Part shown: piece after piece, positions 32,668-40,471 of the stretch | How the letters are laid out: each line of letters starts with the position of its first letter | Numbering within the stretch: position 1 is the first letter of the stretch | Assembly: GCA_943330235.2 (NCBI GenBank) | Contig: CALQGY020000020.1 | Location: 1 to 42,415, forward strand | Origin: Candidatus Kuenenia stuttgartensis | GTDB lineage: Bacteria > Gemmatimonadota > Gemmatimonadetes > Gemmatimonadales > Gemmatimonadaceae | DNA length: 42,415 nucleotides | Direction of reading: 5' to 3' | Translations under genes and position numbers: made by a program | Notes under the pieces: generated by a model | Seen by the model: the letters and a program-made list of their open reading frames with translations, nothing else | The model's database searches: none | Told to the model about the DNA's origin: nothing

Positions 32668-33491
32668 TGTCGGCAACGGCTCGCGGCCCGCGTGCGACAC
32701 TGCGTGCGATAGCCCGGGTGCCCGCGCTCGGGCTCACGCTGCTCTGTCTGATGTTCGTCGTGCTGCTGGTCGTGCTGTGTCCGCTGCGCACCACGCGGCG
32801 GCGCATGGCGCAGCAGGGCCTGCGGTGGGTCTGTCGCGTGCTGCTGGCGGCGCTTGGGGTGTCTATCGTGCACCGCGGGCCGCGTCCGCCGCGTGGCGCG
32901 CTCGTGGTGGCGAATCATCTCTCGTGGCTGGACATCCCGGTGGTGCTCTCGGCGTGGCCCTGCGCGTTCGTGGCCAAGCGGGAGGTGCGCCGCTGGCCGT
33001 TGATTGGGCGTGTGGGCGACGCGCTGGGGGTCATCTGGATTGACCGCCGTCGCCCGCGCGATCTGCTGCGCGTGGTGCCGCTGCTGGAGCAGGCGTTGGC
33101 GCGCGGCGAGCAGATCATGCTCTTCCCCGAAGGCACCACCACCGACGGGCAATCGGTGCTGCCGTTTCGCTCAGGGCTGTACGAGGCGGCGGTGCGCGCC
33201 GGGGCGCCCGTGTATCCGGTGGCGCTCAGCGGCCAGAGCACATCGGACGATGCGGACGCGCTCTGCTGGTACGCCGACGAGACCCTGTTTCATAATTTGC
33301 CGCGCGTCGCCGCGCTGCGCGGTGCGCAGATCACCGTGCATGTCGGGGCGGCGCTGAGTCAGGAGCCGAACCGCAAAGCGCTGGCCCGCTGCTCACGGGC
33401 CGAAGTCGTCCGCCGATGCCGCGGCGTGCAGCGCGTCGCGGTGGGTGAGGAGGGCTGGGCGCCGGCGTGGGCTCAGCCGGCGCGCAGCTGA
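32667..33491 (+). CDS. olsA: OlsA/PlsC-like lyso-lipid O-acyltransferase
   Basis: A 274-residue 1-acyl-glycerol-phosphate acyltransferase-family enzyme. An N-terminal membrane helix (about 20-40) is followed by the acyltransferase motifs NHLSWLD (HX4D, 83-89), FPEGTTTDG (153-161) and PVYPVAL. Next to an OlsB-like gene the natural substrate is lyso-ornithine lipid, giving ornithine lipid; lysophosphatidic acid is the alternative. The start overlaps the olsB-like stop by 1 nt. Its 3' end overlaps the convergent acetyltransferase gene by 19 bp. Confidence 0.85.
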   Translation: MSATARGPRATLRAIARVPALGLTLLCLMFVVLLVVLCPLRTTRRRMAQQGLRWVCRVLLAALGVSIVHRGPRPPRGALVVANHLSWLDIPVVLSAWPCAFVAKREVRRWPLIGRVGDALGVIWIDRRRPRDLLRVVPLLEQALARGEQIMLFPEGTTTDGQSVLPFRSGLYEAAVRAGAPVYPVALSGQSTSDDADALCWYADETLFHNLPRVAALRGAQITVHVGAALSQEPNRKALARCSRAEVVRRCRGVQRVAVGEEGWAPAWAQPARS

Positions 33492-33994
33492 CGCGCGAAA
33501 CAGAACTTCCGGCCGATTGAGAGCTCGGAGCGGGAGATCTTGGCGTAGCGCGCGATTTTCTCGGGAAAGACGTCGATGTTGGACTCGCGGAATCCGGCGC
33601 TTAAAAACAGCTGATCGGCCAGCGACACCGCGAAAATTTCCGGGAAGCCGCGCTGACGGGCCAGATCTTCGGCGGCCACGATGAGCCGCCGTCCGATCCC
33701 CCGCCCCTGCGCCGACGGGGCGACGGCCAGCGACACCAGCTCCACCAGCGACGGCGAGTATTCGTCGAGCGCCACGCAGCCGAGGACGGTGGCGTCCGTA
33801 TCGCGGACCACCTGATAGTCCTGCAAGTGCGCGGTGACGAAGCCTTCGCTGCGCGGGAGCGTGAGGCCGTCAGGGGCGAACAGGTTATTGAGTGCGGAAA
33901 TGGCCGCGATATCGTGTTCGGCGGCGTGCTCCACCACCAACGGCGCGGTCGTGGAGGTAGAGCTCGAGGACATAGCAGTTCCGGCGTTGGCCAT
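33473..33994 (-). CDS. GNAT acetyltransferase, N-acetylglutamate synthase-like
   Basis: A 173-residue single-domain GNAT protein. Acetyl-CoA-binding motif VSLAVAPSAQGRGIGRRLI is clear, and the tail IFAVSLADQLFLSAGFRES with RSELSIGRKFCFARQL resembles stand-alone amino-acid N-acetyltransferases related to the C-terminal domain of ArgA. It may therefore serve arginine synthesis, but no arg gene adjoins it. ATG 33994 is used; an in-frame ATG at 33973 is equally possible. It lies 8 bp after the DUF411 gene on the same strand. Confidence 0.82.
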   Translation of the reverse strand: MANAGTAMSSSSTSTTAPLVVEHAAEHDIAAISALNNLFAPDGLTLPRSEGFVTAHLQDYQVVRDTDATVLGCVALDEYSPSLVELVSLAVAPSAQGRGIGRRLIVAAEDLARQRGFPEIFAVSLADQLFLSAGFRESNIDVFPEKIARYAKISRSELSIGRKFCFARQLRAG

Positions 33995-34002
33995 GGACGC
34001 GC

Positions 34003-34497
34003 TCAGCGGGAGGCGTAGACGCGCGTTTTCCCCGCCGCGTCGAACAGGAGCACATCATACGCCTGCTTCGTGCCGCCTTCCATGCCCGGCGAGCCCGTGA
34101 CCATACCGGGGACGGCCAACCCGCGCGCGGCCGGGAGTTCGGTCATCAGGCGGGTGATCAGGTCCGCCGGCACGTGCCCCTCGATGGAGTACTTGCCGAT
34201 ACGCCCCGTGTGGCACGACTCGAGCGCCTCCGGCACGCCGAGGCTCCGTTTGACCGTGACCATGTCGGTCATGTCGTGCACCGTGACCACGAATCCCGCC
34301 TTCTTGAGGTGCGTCACCCATTCGCGGCAGCAGCCGCAGTTGGCGTCTTTGTAGACCACGATGTCGCGCACGGGGGCGACCGCGGTGGCGGACAGCGCCT
34401 GGGCGGCACCCGCGGCGACGAGGGTAGCCGCTGACGCGACCGTCGCCAGGAAGGCGCGACGGGTGGGCTGACTGGTGGATGTGGCGGAATCGGTCAT
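34003..34497 (-). CDS. DUF411 metal-binding protein with Tat signal
   Basis: A 164-residue exported protein. A twin-arginine signal (TRRAFLATVASAATL) precedes a DUF411 domain whose first strand ends in KDANCGCCREW, a Cys-rich metal-binding loop; a later ESCHTG offers another Cys/His. DUF411 proteins are generally found in copper and silver resistance clusters. Here the gene is divergent from the copper-dependent cbb3 oxidase operon, so a role in periplasmic copper handling for that enzyme is a reasonable inference. ATG 34497 starts the Tat signal. Confidence 0.88.
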   Translation of the reverse strand: MTDSATSTSQPTRRAFLATVASAATLVAAGAAQALSATAVAPVRDIVVYKDANCGCCREWVTHLKKAGFVVTVHDMTDMVTVKRSLGVPEALESCHTGRIGKYSIEGHVPADLITRLMTELPAARGLAVPGMVTGSPGMEGGTKQAYDVLLFDAAGKTRVYASR

Positions 34498-34600
34498 CGG
34501 CTCTGGTCGAAATGGAGTCCAAAGATAGCGACGTCGAGTGGCTTGCATTCAAGCCTCGGCGCCCGCCGTGCGGATATGAACGCCAAATCTCACCCGCGTA

Positions 34601-34615
34601 TCGGGGATTCCCCGA
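34601..34615. promoter_or_regulatory. Inverted repeat upstream of ccoNO
   Basis: tcgggg-att-ccccga, a perfect 6-3-6 inverted repeat in the 211-bp divergent spacer between the DUF411 and ccoNO genes. No FNR-type TTGAT-N4-ATCAA box is visible here. Candidate operator only. Confidence 0.35.
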
Positions 34616-34653
34616 CGCAGACGCGTGTACTGCCTGACGGGCTCGACGAAGGC

Positions 34654-34672
34654 GCTCAGTCATACTCTGAGC
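34654..34672. promoter_or_regulatory. Second inverted repeat upstream of ccoNO
   Basis: gctcag-tcatact-ctgagc, a perfect 6-7-6 inverted repeat ending 36 bp before the ccoNO start codon. Its place in the 5' region suits an operator or a leader hairpin. No known consensus matched. Confidence 0.38.
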
Positions 34673-34708
34673 ACTGTTTTCGGACATTCGACCCGTCAGA
34701 GGCTCCTG

Positions 34709-36973
34709 ATGCCCCTTGCCAACGGCCCCACGGCCGCGCAACCGCCGCACGCCGCGACCGGCGCGCAGCTCGATCGCTTTTCGTACGATGACGACATCGT
34801 CCGCAAGTTCCTGTTCGCTACCCTGATCTGGGGTGTGGTGGGCATGCTGGTGGGGATCTTGATTGCCCTGCAGCTCGCGAACCCGTTCTTCAACTTCAAT
34901 ACCCCCTGGCTGTCGTTCGGCCGTCTGCGACCGCTCCACACCAACGCGGTGATTTTCGCGTTCGCGGGCAATGCGTTCTTCACCGGCTGCTACTACTCCA
35001 CGCAGCGGCTGCTCAAGACGCGCATGCTGTCCGATGCGATGAGCCGGTTCCACTTCTGGGGGTGGCAGGCCATCATCGTCAGCGCCGCCCTCACGCTGCC
35101 CTTTGGCTACACGCAGGCCAAGGAATACGCCGAGCTGGAATGGCCGATTGATATCGCGATTGCCGTCGTATGGGTGGTGTTTGCCGTGAACTTTTTCGGC
35201 GCGCTGATCAAGCGGCGCGAACGGCACATCTACGTAGCGCTCTGGTTCTACATCGCCAGCATCGTCACCGTGGCCATTCTGCACATCTTCAACAACCTGT
35301 CCATTCCAGCAGGACCGCTCAAGAGCTACAGCATCTACGCCGGTGTGCAGGACGCGTTCATGCAGTGGTGGTACGGACACAACGCCGTGGCCTTCTTCCT
35401 CACCACGCCGTTCCTCGGCCTGATGTACTACTTCATGCCCAAGGCGGCTGAAGGGCCGGTATTCTCGTACAAGCTGTCCATTCTGCACTTCTGGTCGCTG
35501 GTGTTCATGTACATCTGGGCCGGCCCGCACCATCTGCACTACACGGCGCTGCCGGAGTGGGCGTCGACGGTGGGCATGCTGTTCTCGGTGATGTTGTGGG
35601 CGCCATCGTGGGGCGGCATGATCAACGGCCTGCTGACGTTGCGCGGCGCGTGGCACAAAGTGGCGCAGGATCCGATTCTCAAGTTCTTCGTGGTCGGCAT
35701 CACTGCGTACGGCATGTCCACGTTTGAAGGTCCCATGCTCTCCATCAAGAGCGTGAACGCCCTGGCGCACTACACCGACTGGATCATCGCCCACGTGCAC
35801 ACCGGTGCGCTGGGATGGAACGGCTTCATGACGTTCGGCATGATCTACTGGTTGCTGCCGCGGCTCTTCCAGACCGAGGTGTACAGCAAAAAGGCGATGG
35901 AGCTGCACTTCTGGATTGGCTCGGTGGGCATCGTGCTGTATGTGGTGGCCATCTACAGCGCCGGCGTGACGCAGGGGCTGATGTGGCGCGCCTTCGACGA
36001 AACGGGACGCCTCGCGTATCCGGATTTCATCGAGACCGTACTCAAGCTGATGCCGATGTACTGGATGCGCGTGGTGGGTGGCACGATGTACTTCACCGGC
36101 GTACTGATCTTCGGCTGGAATATTCTGATGACGTGGCGCCGTCGCCCGGCGACGTATCACGTGCCGGTGATTGAAGCCGCGCCACTCACCAAGACGTACG
36201 TACCGTCGCCGTCAACGCACCCCGCACCCGTGGGAATGTGGGCGCGCTTCACGTCGGCGCAGTGGCACCGGTCGTGGGAACGCGCGCCGATGCTCTTCAC
36301 GGTGCTGACCGTGTTGGCCGTCGTGGTGGCGTCGCTGTTCGAGATCATCCCGACGTTCCTCATCAAGTCCAACGTGCCCACCATCGCATCGGTGAAGCCG
36401 TACACGCCGCTGGAGTTGGCCGGGCGTGACATCTACATCGCCGAAGGGTGCTTCAACTGCCACTCGCAGATGATCCGCCCGTTCCGCTACGAGACCGAGC
36501 GCTTCGGCGAATACTCGAAGCCGGGTGAGTCGGTGTACGATCACCCGTTCCTGTGGGGCTCGCGCCGCATCGGTCCGGATCTGGCGCGCGAAGGTGGCAA
36601 GTTCCCCGACCTGTGGCATGTGCGGCACTTCGAGAATCCGCGTGCGGTCACGGCCAAGTCCATTATGCCATCATATGCGCAACTGCTCACGAATCCGATC
36701 GACTTCGAGCAGATCCAGTCGCGCGTGGATGTGATGGTGATGCTGGGCGTGCCCTACGGCGAAGCGGTAACGCGCGCGCCGGCCATGGCGCGTGAACAGG
36801 CCATGCAAATTGGTGCGGCCATCGCGCAGCAGGGCGGCCCGAAGGGGCTGGAAGACAAGCAGGTGGTCGCGCTCGTGGCGTACATGCAGCGCCTCGGTCG
36901 TGACATCAAGGCGCAGAAGACCGCAGTGATCGCCGCGCCGAGCAGTGCGGTCGCTATCGGAGGGACGCGCTGA
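34709..36973 (+). CDS. ccoNO: Cytochrome cbb3 oxidase, fused CcoN-CcoO subunits
   Basis: A 754-residue fusion. Residues ~1-505 are the 12-helix catalytic subunit CcoN: LHTNAVIFAF (low-spin haem His), WYGHNAVAFFLT and GPHHLHYT (CuB ligands) and AHVHTGALGWNG (haem b3 and b ligands). After a loop and another membrane helix (about 545-570), residues ~590-754 are CcoO, with haem c site CFNCH. The oxidase reduces O2 with high affinity and pumps protons. ATG 34709, after AGAGG, removes a spurious N-terminal extension. The stop overlaps the CcoQ-like start (TGATG). Fused CcoNO is known in several non-proteobacterial lineages. Confidence 0.95.
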   Translation: MPLANGPTAAQPPHAATGAQLDRFSYDDDIVRKFLFATLIWGVVGMLVGILIALQLANPFFNFNTPWLSFGRLRPLHTNAVIFAFAGNAFFTGCYYSTQRLLKTRMLSDAMSRFHFWGWQAIIVSAALTLPFGYTQAKEYAELEWPIDIAIAVVWVVFAVNFFGALIKRRERHIYVALWFYIASIVTVAILHIFNNLSIPAGPLKSYSIYAGVQDAFMQWWYGHNAVAFFLTTPFLGLMYYFMPKAAEGPVFSYKLSILHFWSLVFMYIWAGPHHLHYTALPEWASTVGMLFSVMLWAPSWGGMINGLLTLRGAWHKVAQDPILKFFVVGITAYGMSTFEGPMLSIKSVNALAHYTDWIIAHVHTGALGWNGFMTFGMIYWLLPRLFQTEVYSKKAMELHFWIGSVGIVLYVVAIYSAGVTQGLMWRAFDETGRLAYPDFIETVLKLMPMYWMRVVGGTMYFTGVLIFGWNILMTWRRRPATYHVPVIEAAPLTKTYVPSPSTHPAPVGMWARFTSAQWHRSWERAPMLFTVLTVLAVVVASLFEIIPTFLIKSNVPTIASVKPYTPLELAGRDIYIAEGCFNCHSQMIRPFRYETERFGEYSKPGESVYDHPFLWGSRRIGPDLAREGGKFPDLWHVRHFENPRAVTAKSIMPSYAQLLTNPIDFEQIQSRVDVMVMLGVPYGEAVTRAPAMAREQAMQIGAAIAQQGGPKGLEDKQVVALVAYMQRLGRDIKAQKTAVIAAPSSAVAIGGTR

Positions 36974-37164
36974 TGAAACTCTCCGACATCATGGGGAACG
37001 CGGGGCTGTCCATGTACGCCCAGGTGGCCCTGATCCTGTTTCTGGCCGTCTTCATCGCGGTGATCATCCGCACCTGGGCACCATCGCGTCGGCTGGAGCT
37101 GGAAGAAGCCGCGATGCTGCCCCTCAACGACGAACTGCCCGCGGTCCGCGGGCGTGAGGGCTGA
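36973..37164 (+). CDS. ccoQ: CcoQ/FixQ-like small cbb3 subunit
   Basis: A 63-residue protein with one transmembrane helix (about 16-34), followed by a polar tail (WAPSRRLELEEAAMLPL). Size, topology and position between CcoNO and CcoP match CcoQ, which stabilises the oxidase. Sequence similarity of such short proteins is weak, so the call rests mainly on context. Start and stop are tightly packed against neighbours. Confidence 0.8.
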   Translation: MKLSDIMGNAGLSMYAQVALILFLAVFIAVIIRTWAPSRRLELEEAAMLPLNDELPAVRGREG

Positions 37165-37167
37165 TCC

Positions 37168-37752
37168 ATGGCGGACAACGACCCGAAGTCGCCCAATGAC
37201 CGGATCCACGACCGGATCATGGAGCACGAGTACGACGGCATTCAGGAGTACGACAATCCGATGCCGCGCTGGTGGCTGCTGACGTTTGGCGGCACCGTGA
37301 TTTTTGCCGGCCTCTATTTGCTCAACATCGGACCGGTGGGCAACGGCAAGGGGCGCGTGGCCGACTACGAGGCCAGCATGAAGGCTTTCGACGACGCACA
37401 TCCCGCGGCGGTGGGCGGACCGTCCATCGAGAAGCTGATGGCCATGGTGAAGGATCACGAAGCGGTGGATGAAGGCAAGGAAGTCTTCACCAAGAACTGC
37501 GTGGCCTGTCACGGCCCCGACGGCGGCGGATTGATCGGCCCCAACCTCACCGACAACTACTGGATTCACGGCGCCGCGCTGGACAGCGTCTACCTGACCG
37601 TCACGAACGGCGTGATCGAAAAGGGCATGCCGCCGTGGGGCAAAGTCTTGAAGCCCAAAGATGTCGAACGCGTGGTGGCATATGTCACGACGCTGCGGGG
37701 CACCCATCCCGCCAACCCGAAGGCTCCGCAAGGCGTCCCGGTTCAACCGTAA
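37168..37752 (+). CDS. ccoP: CcoP-like cytochrome c subunit, monohaem
   Basis: A 194-residue protein. The N-terminal HEYDGIQEYDNPMPRWW and the following membrane helix are diagnostic of CcoP, the electron-entry subunit of cbb3 oxidase. Only one haem c site is present, CVACH (111-115), with a likely axial Met in KGMPPWG. Classical CcoP is about 300 residues with two haems; here the second cytochrome domain is absent, without sign of a frameshift. Electrons must therefore enter through this single haem. Confidence 0.92.
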   Translation: MADNDPKSPNDRIHDRIMEHEYDGIQEYDNPMPRWWLLTFGGTVIFAGLYLLNIGPVGNGKGRVADYEASMKAFDDAHPAAVGGPSIEKLMAMVKDHEAVDEGKEVFTKNCVACHGPDGGGLIGPNLTDNYWIHGAALDSVYLTVTNGVIEKGMPPWGKVLKPKDVERVVAYVTTLRGTHPANPKAPQGVPVQP

Positions 37753-37779
37753 GGGTCGTGCCCATCAAGTGAGCATTCT

Positions 37780-39201
37780 GTGAGTTCTACCGCACCACTG
37801 AGCAGCGGCCGCGTGCTGCCGACGATGAACGAAGACGGCTCGCGCCGCTGGATCCGCCCCAAACCGTCGCACGGCGCGTGGTGGCACCGGCGGCGCGTGG
37901 TCGCCTACGCACTGATGGCGCTGTTCTTCATCGCCCCGCACCTGCGGCTGTTCGGCAAGCCGATTTTTCTGATGGACTTGCCGCACCGTCAGTTCACCCT
38001 GATGGGCTACACGTTTCTCCCCACCGACACGCTGCTGTTCATGTTCGTCCTCGGCAGCGGTGTCATCGGCATCTTCCTGCTCACCGCGTTCTTCGGACGC
38101 GCGTGGTGCGGATGGGCATGTCCGCAAACGGTGTATCTCGAATTTCTCTTCCGCCCCATAGGCCGCTGGTTTGACGGCGGCTACACCGGCTCGCGCAATC
38201 TCGACAAGCAGCACGCGTGGTTTACGCCGCGGCGCATCGGCAAGTACATCACGTTCTTCCTGCTGTCGCTGTTCGTGTCGCATACGCTGCTGGCGTTCTT
38301 CGTCGGTACAGAGAACCTCTATCACTGGGTGCTCACGTCGCCGTCGCAGCATCCGTCGGCGTTCTTCTTCGTGGTGGTGTTCACCGGCATCGTCTGGTTC
38401 AACTTCACGTACTTCCGCGAGCAGACGTGTCTCATCGTCTGCCCGTACGGTCGCTGGCAGTCGGCGCTCATCGACCGGCAGTCGGTCATCGTTGCGTACG
38501 ACGCCACACGCGGCGAGCCGCGCGCGCATGGCGTGGCGCATCGTGATCCGGCCGCGGGCGATTGCATCGATTGTGGCGCGTGCGTACAGACGTGCCCCAC
38601 CGGGATCGATATCCGCAACGGCCTGCAGATGGAGTGCGTGCACTGCACGCAGTGCATCGACGCCTGCGATGATGTCATGACGCGCATCAACAAGCCAACA
38701 GGACTCATTCGCTACTCGTCGCAGGATGCGATGGCCGGCCAACCGCGCAAACTGCTGCGCCCGCGCACGGTGCTCTATCCGCTGGTGCTCGTGGTGCTGC
38801 TGACGAGCCTCGTCACGGCACTGGTCACCAAGGCGCCCGCTGACGTCACCGTGCTGCGCGGACTCGGCGCGCCGTTCACCGAAGAAGCCGACGGACGCAT
38901 CGCTAACCAGATTCGCATCAAGATTACCAATCGCCGCGGCACCAGTGAGCAGTACACGATGACGGTAAGCGGCCTCGCCGGCACGGATCTCAAACCGCAG
39001 GACATCACCGTCGTCGCGCCGGAAAATCCGCTCGTCGTCGCTGGCGGCGCCACGCGCCTCACCAGCGTGTTCATCCTCCTGCCGCGATCGGCCTTTACCG
39101 CCGGTGAGCGTCATGTGGATCTGGTATTCACGGATGGCCGCGGCTACGCCGAAACCGACGGGTACCGCCTGCTCGGTCCCGCCACTGGAGGGGCACGATG
39201 A
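37780..39201 (+). CDS. ccoG: Cbb3 oxidase assembly ferredoxin CcoG
   Basis: A 473-residue membrane protein (RdxA/FixG family) that reduces copper during cbb3 assembly. Features: several membrane helices in the first 200 residues, the CGWACPQTVYLEFLF and CIVCPYGRWQ motifs, and two 4Fe-4S clusters in CIDCGACVQTCPTG and CVHCTQCIDACDDVM. A C-terminal immunoglobulin-like periplasmic domain ends the protein. It starts with GTG (37780), 27 bp after ccoP, and overlaps ccoH. Confidence 0.95.
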   Translation: MSSTAPLSSGRVLPTMNEDGSRRWIRPKPSHGAWWHRRRVVAYALMALFFIAPHLRLFGKPIFLMDLPHRQFTLMGYTFLPTDTLLFMFVLGSGVIGIFLLTAFFGRAWCGWACPQTVYLEFLFRPIGRWFDGGYTGSRNLDKQHAWFTPRRIGKYITFFLLSLFVSHTLLAFFVGTENLYHWVLTSPSQHPSAFFFVVVFTGIVWFNFTYFREQTCLIVCPYGRWQSALIDRQSVIVAYDATRGEPRAHGVAHRDPAAGDCIDCGACVQTCPTGIDIRNGLQMECVHCTQCIDACDDVMTRINKPTGLIRYSSQDAMAGQPRKLLRPRTVLYPLVLVVLLTSLVTALVTKAPADVTVLRGLGAPFTEEADGRIANQIRIKITNRRGTSEQYTMTVSGLAGTDLKPQDITVVAPENPLVVAGGATRLTSVFILLPRSAFTAGERHVDLVFTDGRGYAETDGYRLLGPATGGAR

Positions 39202-39722
39202 AACCCGGCATGGGATGGCCCATTGGCGTTGGCGTGATTCTTGGCGTCACCGTCATCGCGAATCTGATCGTCATGCGCGTCGCGAATAACGACCCGTCGT
39301 TTGCCATCGAGCCAGATTACTACCAAAAGGCCGTAACCTTCGACTCTACCATCGCCGAAGCACGACGCAGCGCGACGCTGGGGTGGACAGCCACCGCCAC
39401 CATCGTGGCCGACGATCCAGCCGGACCGCCGACGGTCACGGTTACGCTCCTCGATGCGACACGGCAGCCAGTGGCCGGCGCTACCGTGTCCGTCAGCGCG
39501 CTCGCCAATGCGCGCGCGAACGATGTGCTCACGGCCACGCTGCACGAGACCGCACCGGGGCAGTATCAGGCGCCACTGGCCGCACGCTTCGTCGGGCAAT
39601 GGGAAGTGCGTGTCGATGCAGTGCGCCGTGACACACTCGGCGCCACGCAGCATTTTATCGGCAGCACCCGCACCGATGTGGCGCGCGGCACACGCGCACC
39701 ACAAGGCACCACCACGCCGTGA
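39198..39722 (+). CDS. ccoH: CcoH/FixH-like cbb3 assembly protein
   Basis: A 174-residue protein with one N-terminal membrane helix (about 7-28) followed by the FixH signature EPDYYQKAVTFDSTIAEARRSATLGW. The rest is a periplasmic beta-sandwich (TVTVTLLDATRQPVAGATVSV) that binds or positions assembly partners. It overlaps ccoG by 4 bp and the next gene's GTG by 4 bp. CcoH is needed for stable insertion of the oxidase subunits. Confidence 0.9.
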   Translation: MKPGMGWPIGVGVILGVTVIANLIVMRVANNDPSFAIEPDYYQKAVTFDSTIAEARRSATLGWTATATIVADDPAGPPTVTVTLLDATRQPVAGATVSVSALANARANDVLTATLHETAPGQYQAPLAARFVGQWEVRVDAVRRDTLGATQHFIGSTRTDVARGTRAPQGTTTP

Positions 39723-40471
39723 TCGGAGCCACGGGCGCCGCGCTGGGCATTCTGACCGCCAGCCTGCTCGGCAGCGTGCACTGCGCCGCCATGTGCGGCG
39801 GGTTCGTCTGCCTGTACGCGGGTGCGCCCACCCCGCAGCCCTCGTCGTGGCGCTTGCACGCGTATTACAACCTCGGCCGACTCTGCTCGTATCTCCTGCT
39901 TGGCGCCATCGCCGGTGCACTCGGTGCGGGCGTGACGAAGATGGGCGCGTGGGTTGGCATTGCGCATAGCGCGACCATCGTGGCCGGCGTGCTCATGATC
40001 GGCTGGGGCGTCAGCACCATCGCGGCGCACGCGGGACTGCGTCTCGGATTCTCCACCAGCGGCACTCCGGTGGCCTGGCAGCATTTCATCGGCGCCCTGC
40101 TGCACCGAGTGCGCGCACAGTCCGCCGCTACGCGCGCCGCACTCACGGGGCTGGGCACCACGCTCCTCCCCTGCGGATGGCTCTATGTATTTGTCGCCTC
40201 GGCCGCCGGCAGCGGCAGCGCGCTGCGTGGCATGCTGGTGATGACCATTTTCTGGGCGGGCACGGTGCCCGCGTTGGTGGCGGTAGGCGTCGGCGCACAA
40301 CGCGTGTTCGGACCCTTTCGGCGCCGGCTGCCTACGTTGGGCGCGCTCGCGGTGGTGGTGATGGGACTGCTGGCGGTCAGTGGTCGCTTGGTGATGTCGG
40401 CCGATGCGCGCATTGCCGCACCGGCCGAGGTGGGTGCCAGCGCGATGGGGGCGATGCATCATGAGCGCTGA
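39719..40471 (+). CDS. DsbD_2/SafE-like membrane protein of the cbb3 cluster
   Basis: A 250-residue protein with about six membrane helices. The first helix contains GSVHCAAMCGG and a later one LPCGWLY, cysteines shared with the DsbD-transmembrane/'sulfite exporter' family that regularly sits between ccoH and ccoI. It may carry copper or electrons across the membrane for oxidase assembly. Start is GTG at 39719 within the end of ccoH. The stop at 40469-40471 overlaps the ccoI start (40461), consistent with one operon. Confidence 0.85.
   Translation: MIGATGAALGILTASLLGSVHCAAMCGGFVCLYAGAPTPQPSSWRLHAYYNLGRLCSYLLLGAIAGALGAGVTKMGAWVGIAHSATIVAGVLMIGWGVSTIAAHAGLRLGFSTSGTPVAWQHFIGALLHRVRAQSAATRAALTGLGTTLLPCGWLYVFVASAAGSGSALRGMLVMTIFWAGTVPALVAVGVGAQRVFGPFRRRLPTLGALAVVVMGLLAVSGRLVMSADARIAAPAEVGASAMGAMHHER

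Noticed and set aside
34498-34708. FNR/Anr box in front of ccoNO
   Set aside because: No TTGAT-N4-ATCAA-like sequence found; only unrelated inverted repeats.
34055-36160. Long open frame (701 codons) on the minus strand opposite ccoNO
   Set aside because: It lies antisense to the fully recognisable CcoN-CcoO fusion and its product is His/Arg/Glu-rich low-complexity, the normal shadow of a GC-rich gene.
37765-39114. 449-codon minus-strand frame opposite ccoG
   Set aside because: Antisense shadow of CcoG, which has all iron-sulfur motifs; no domain in the shadow.
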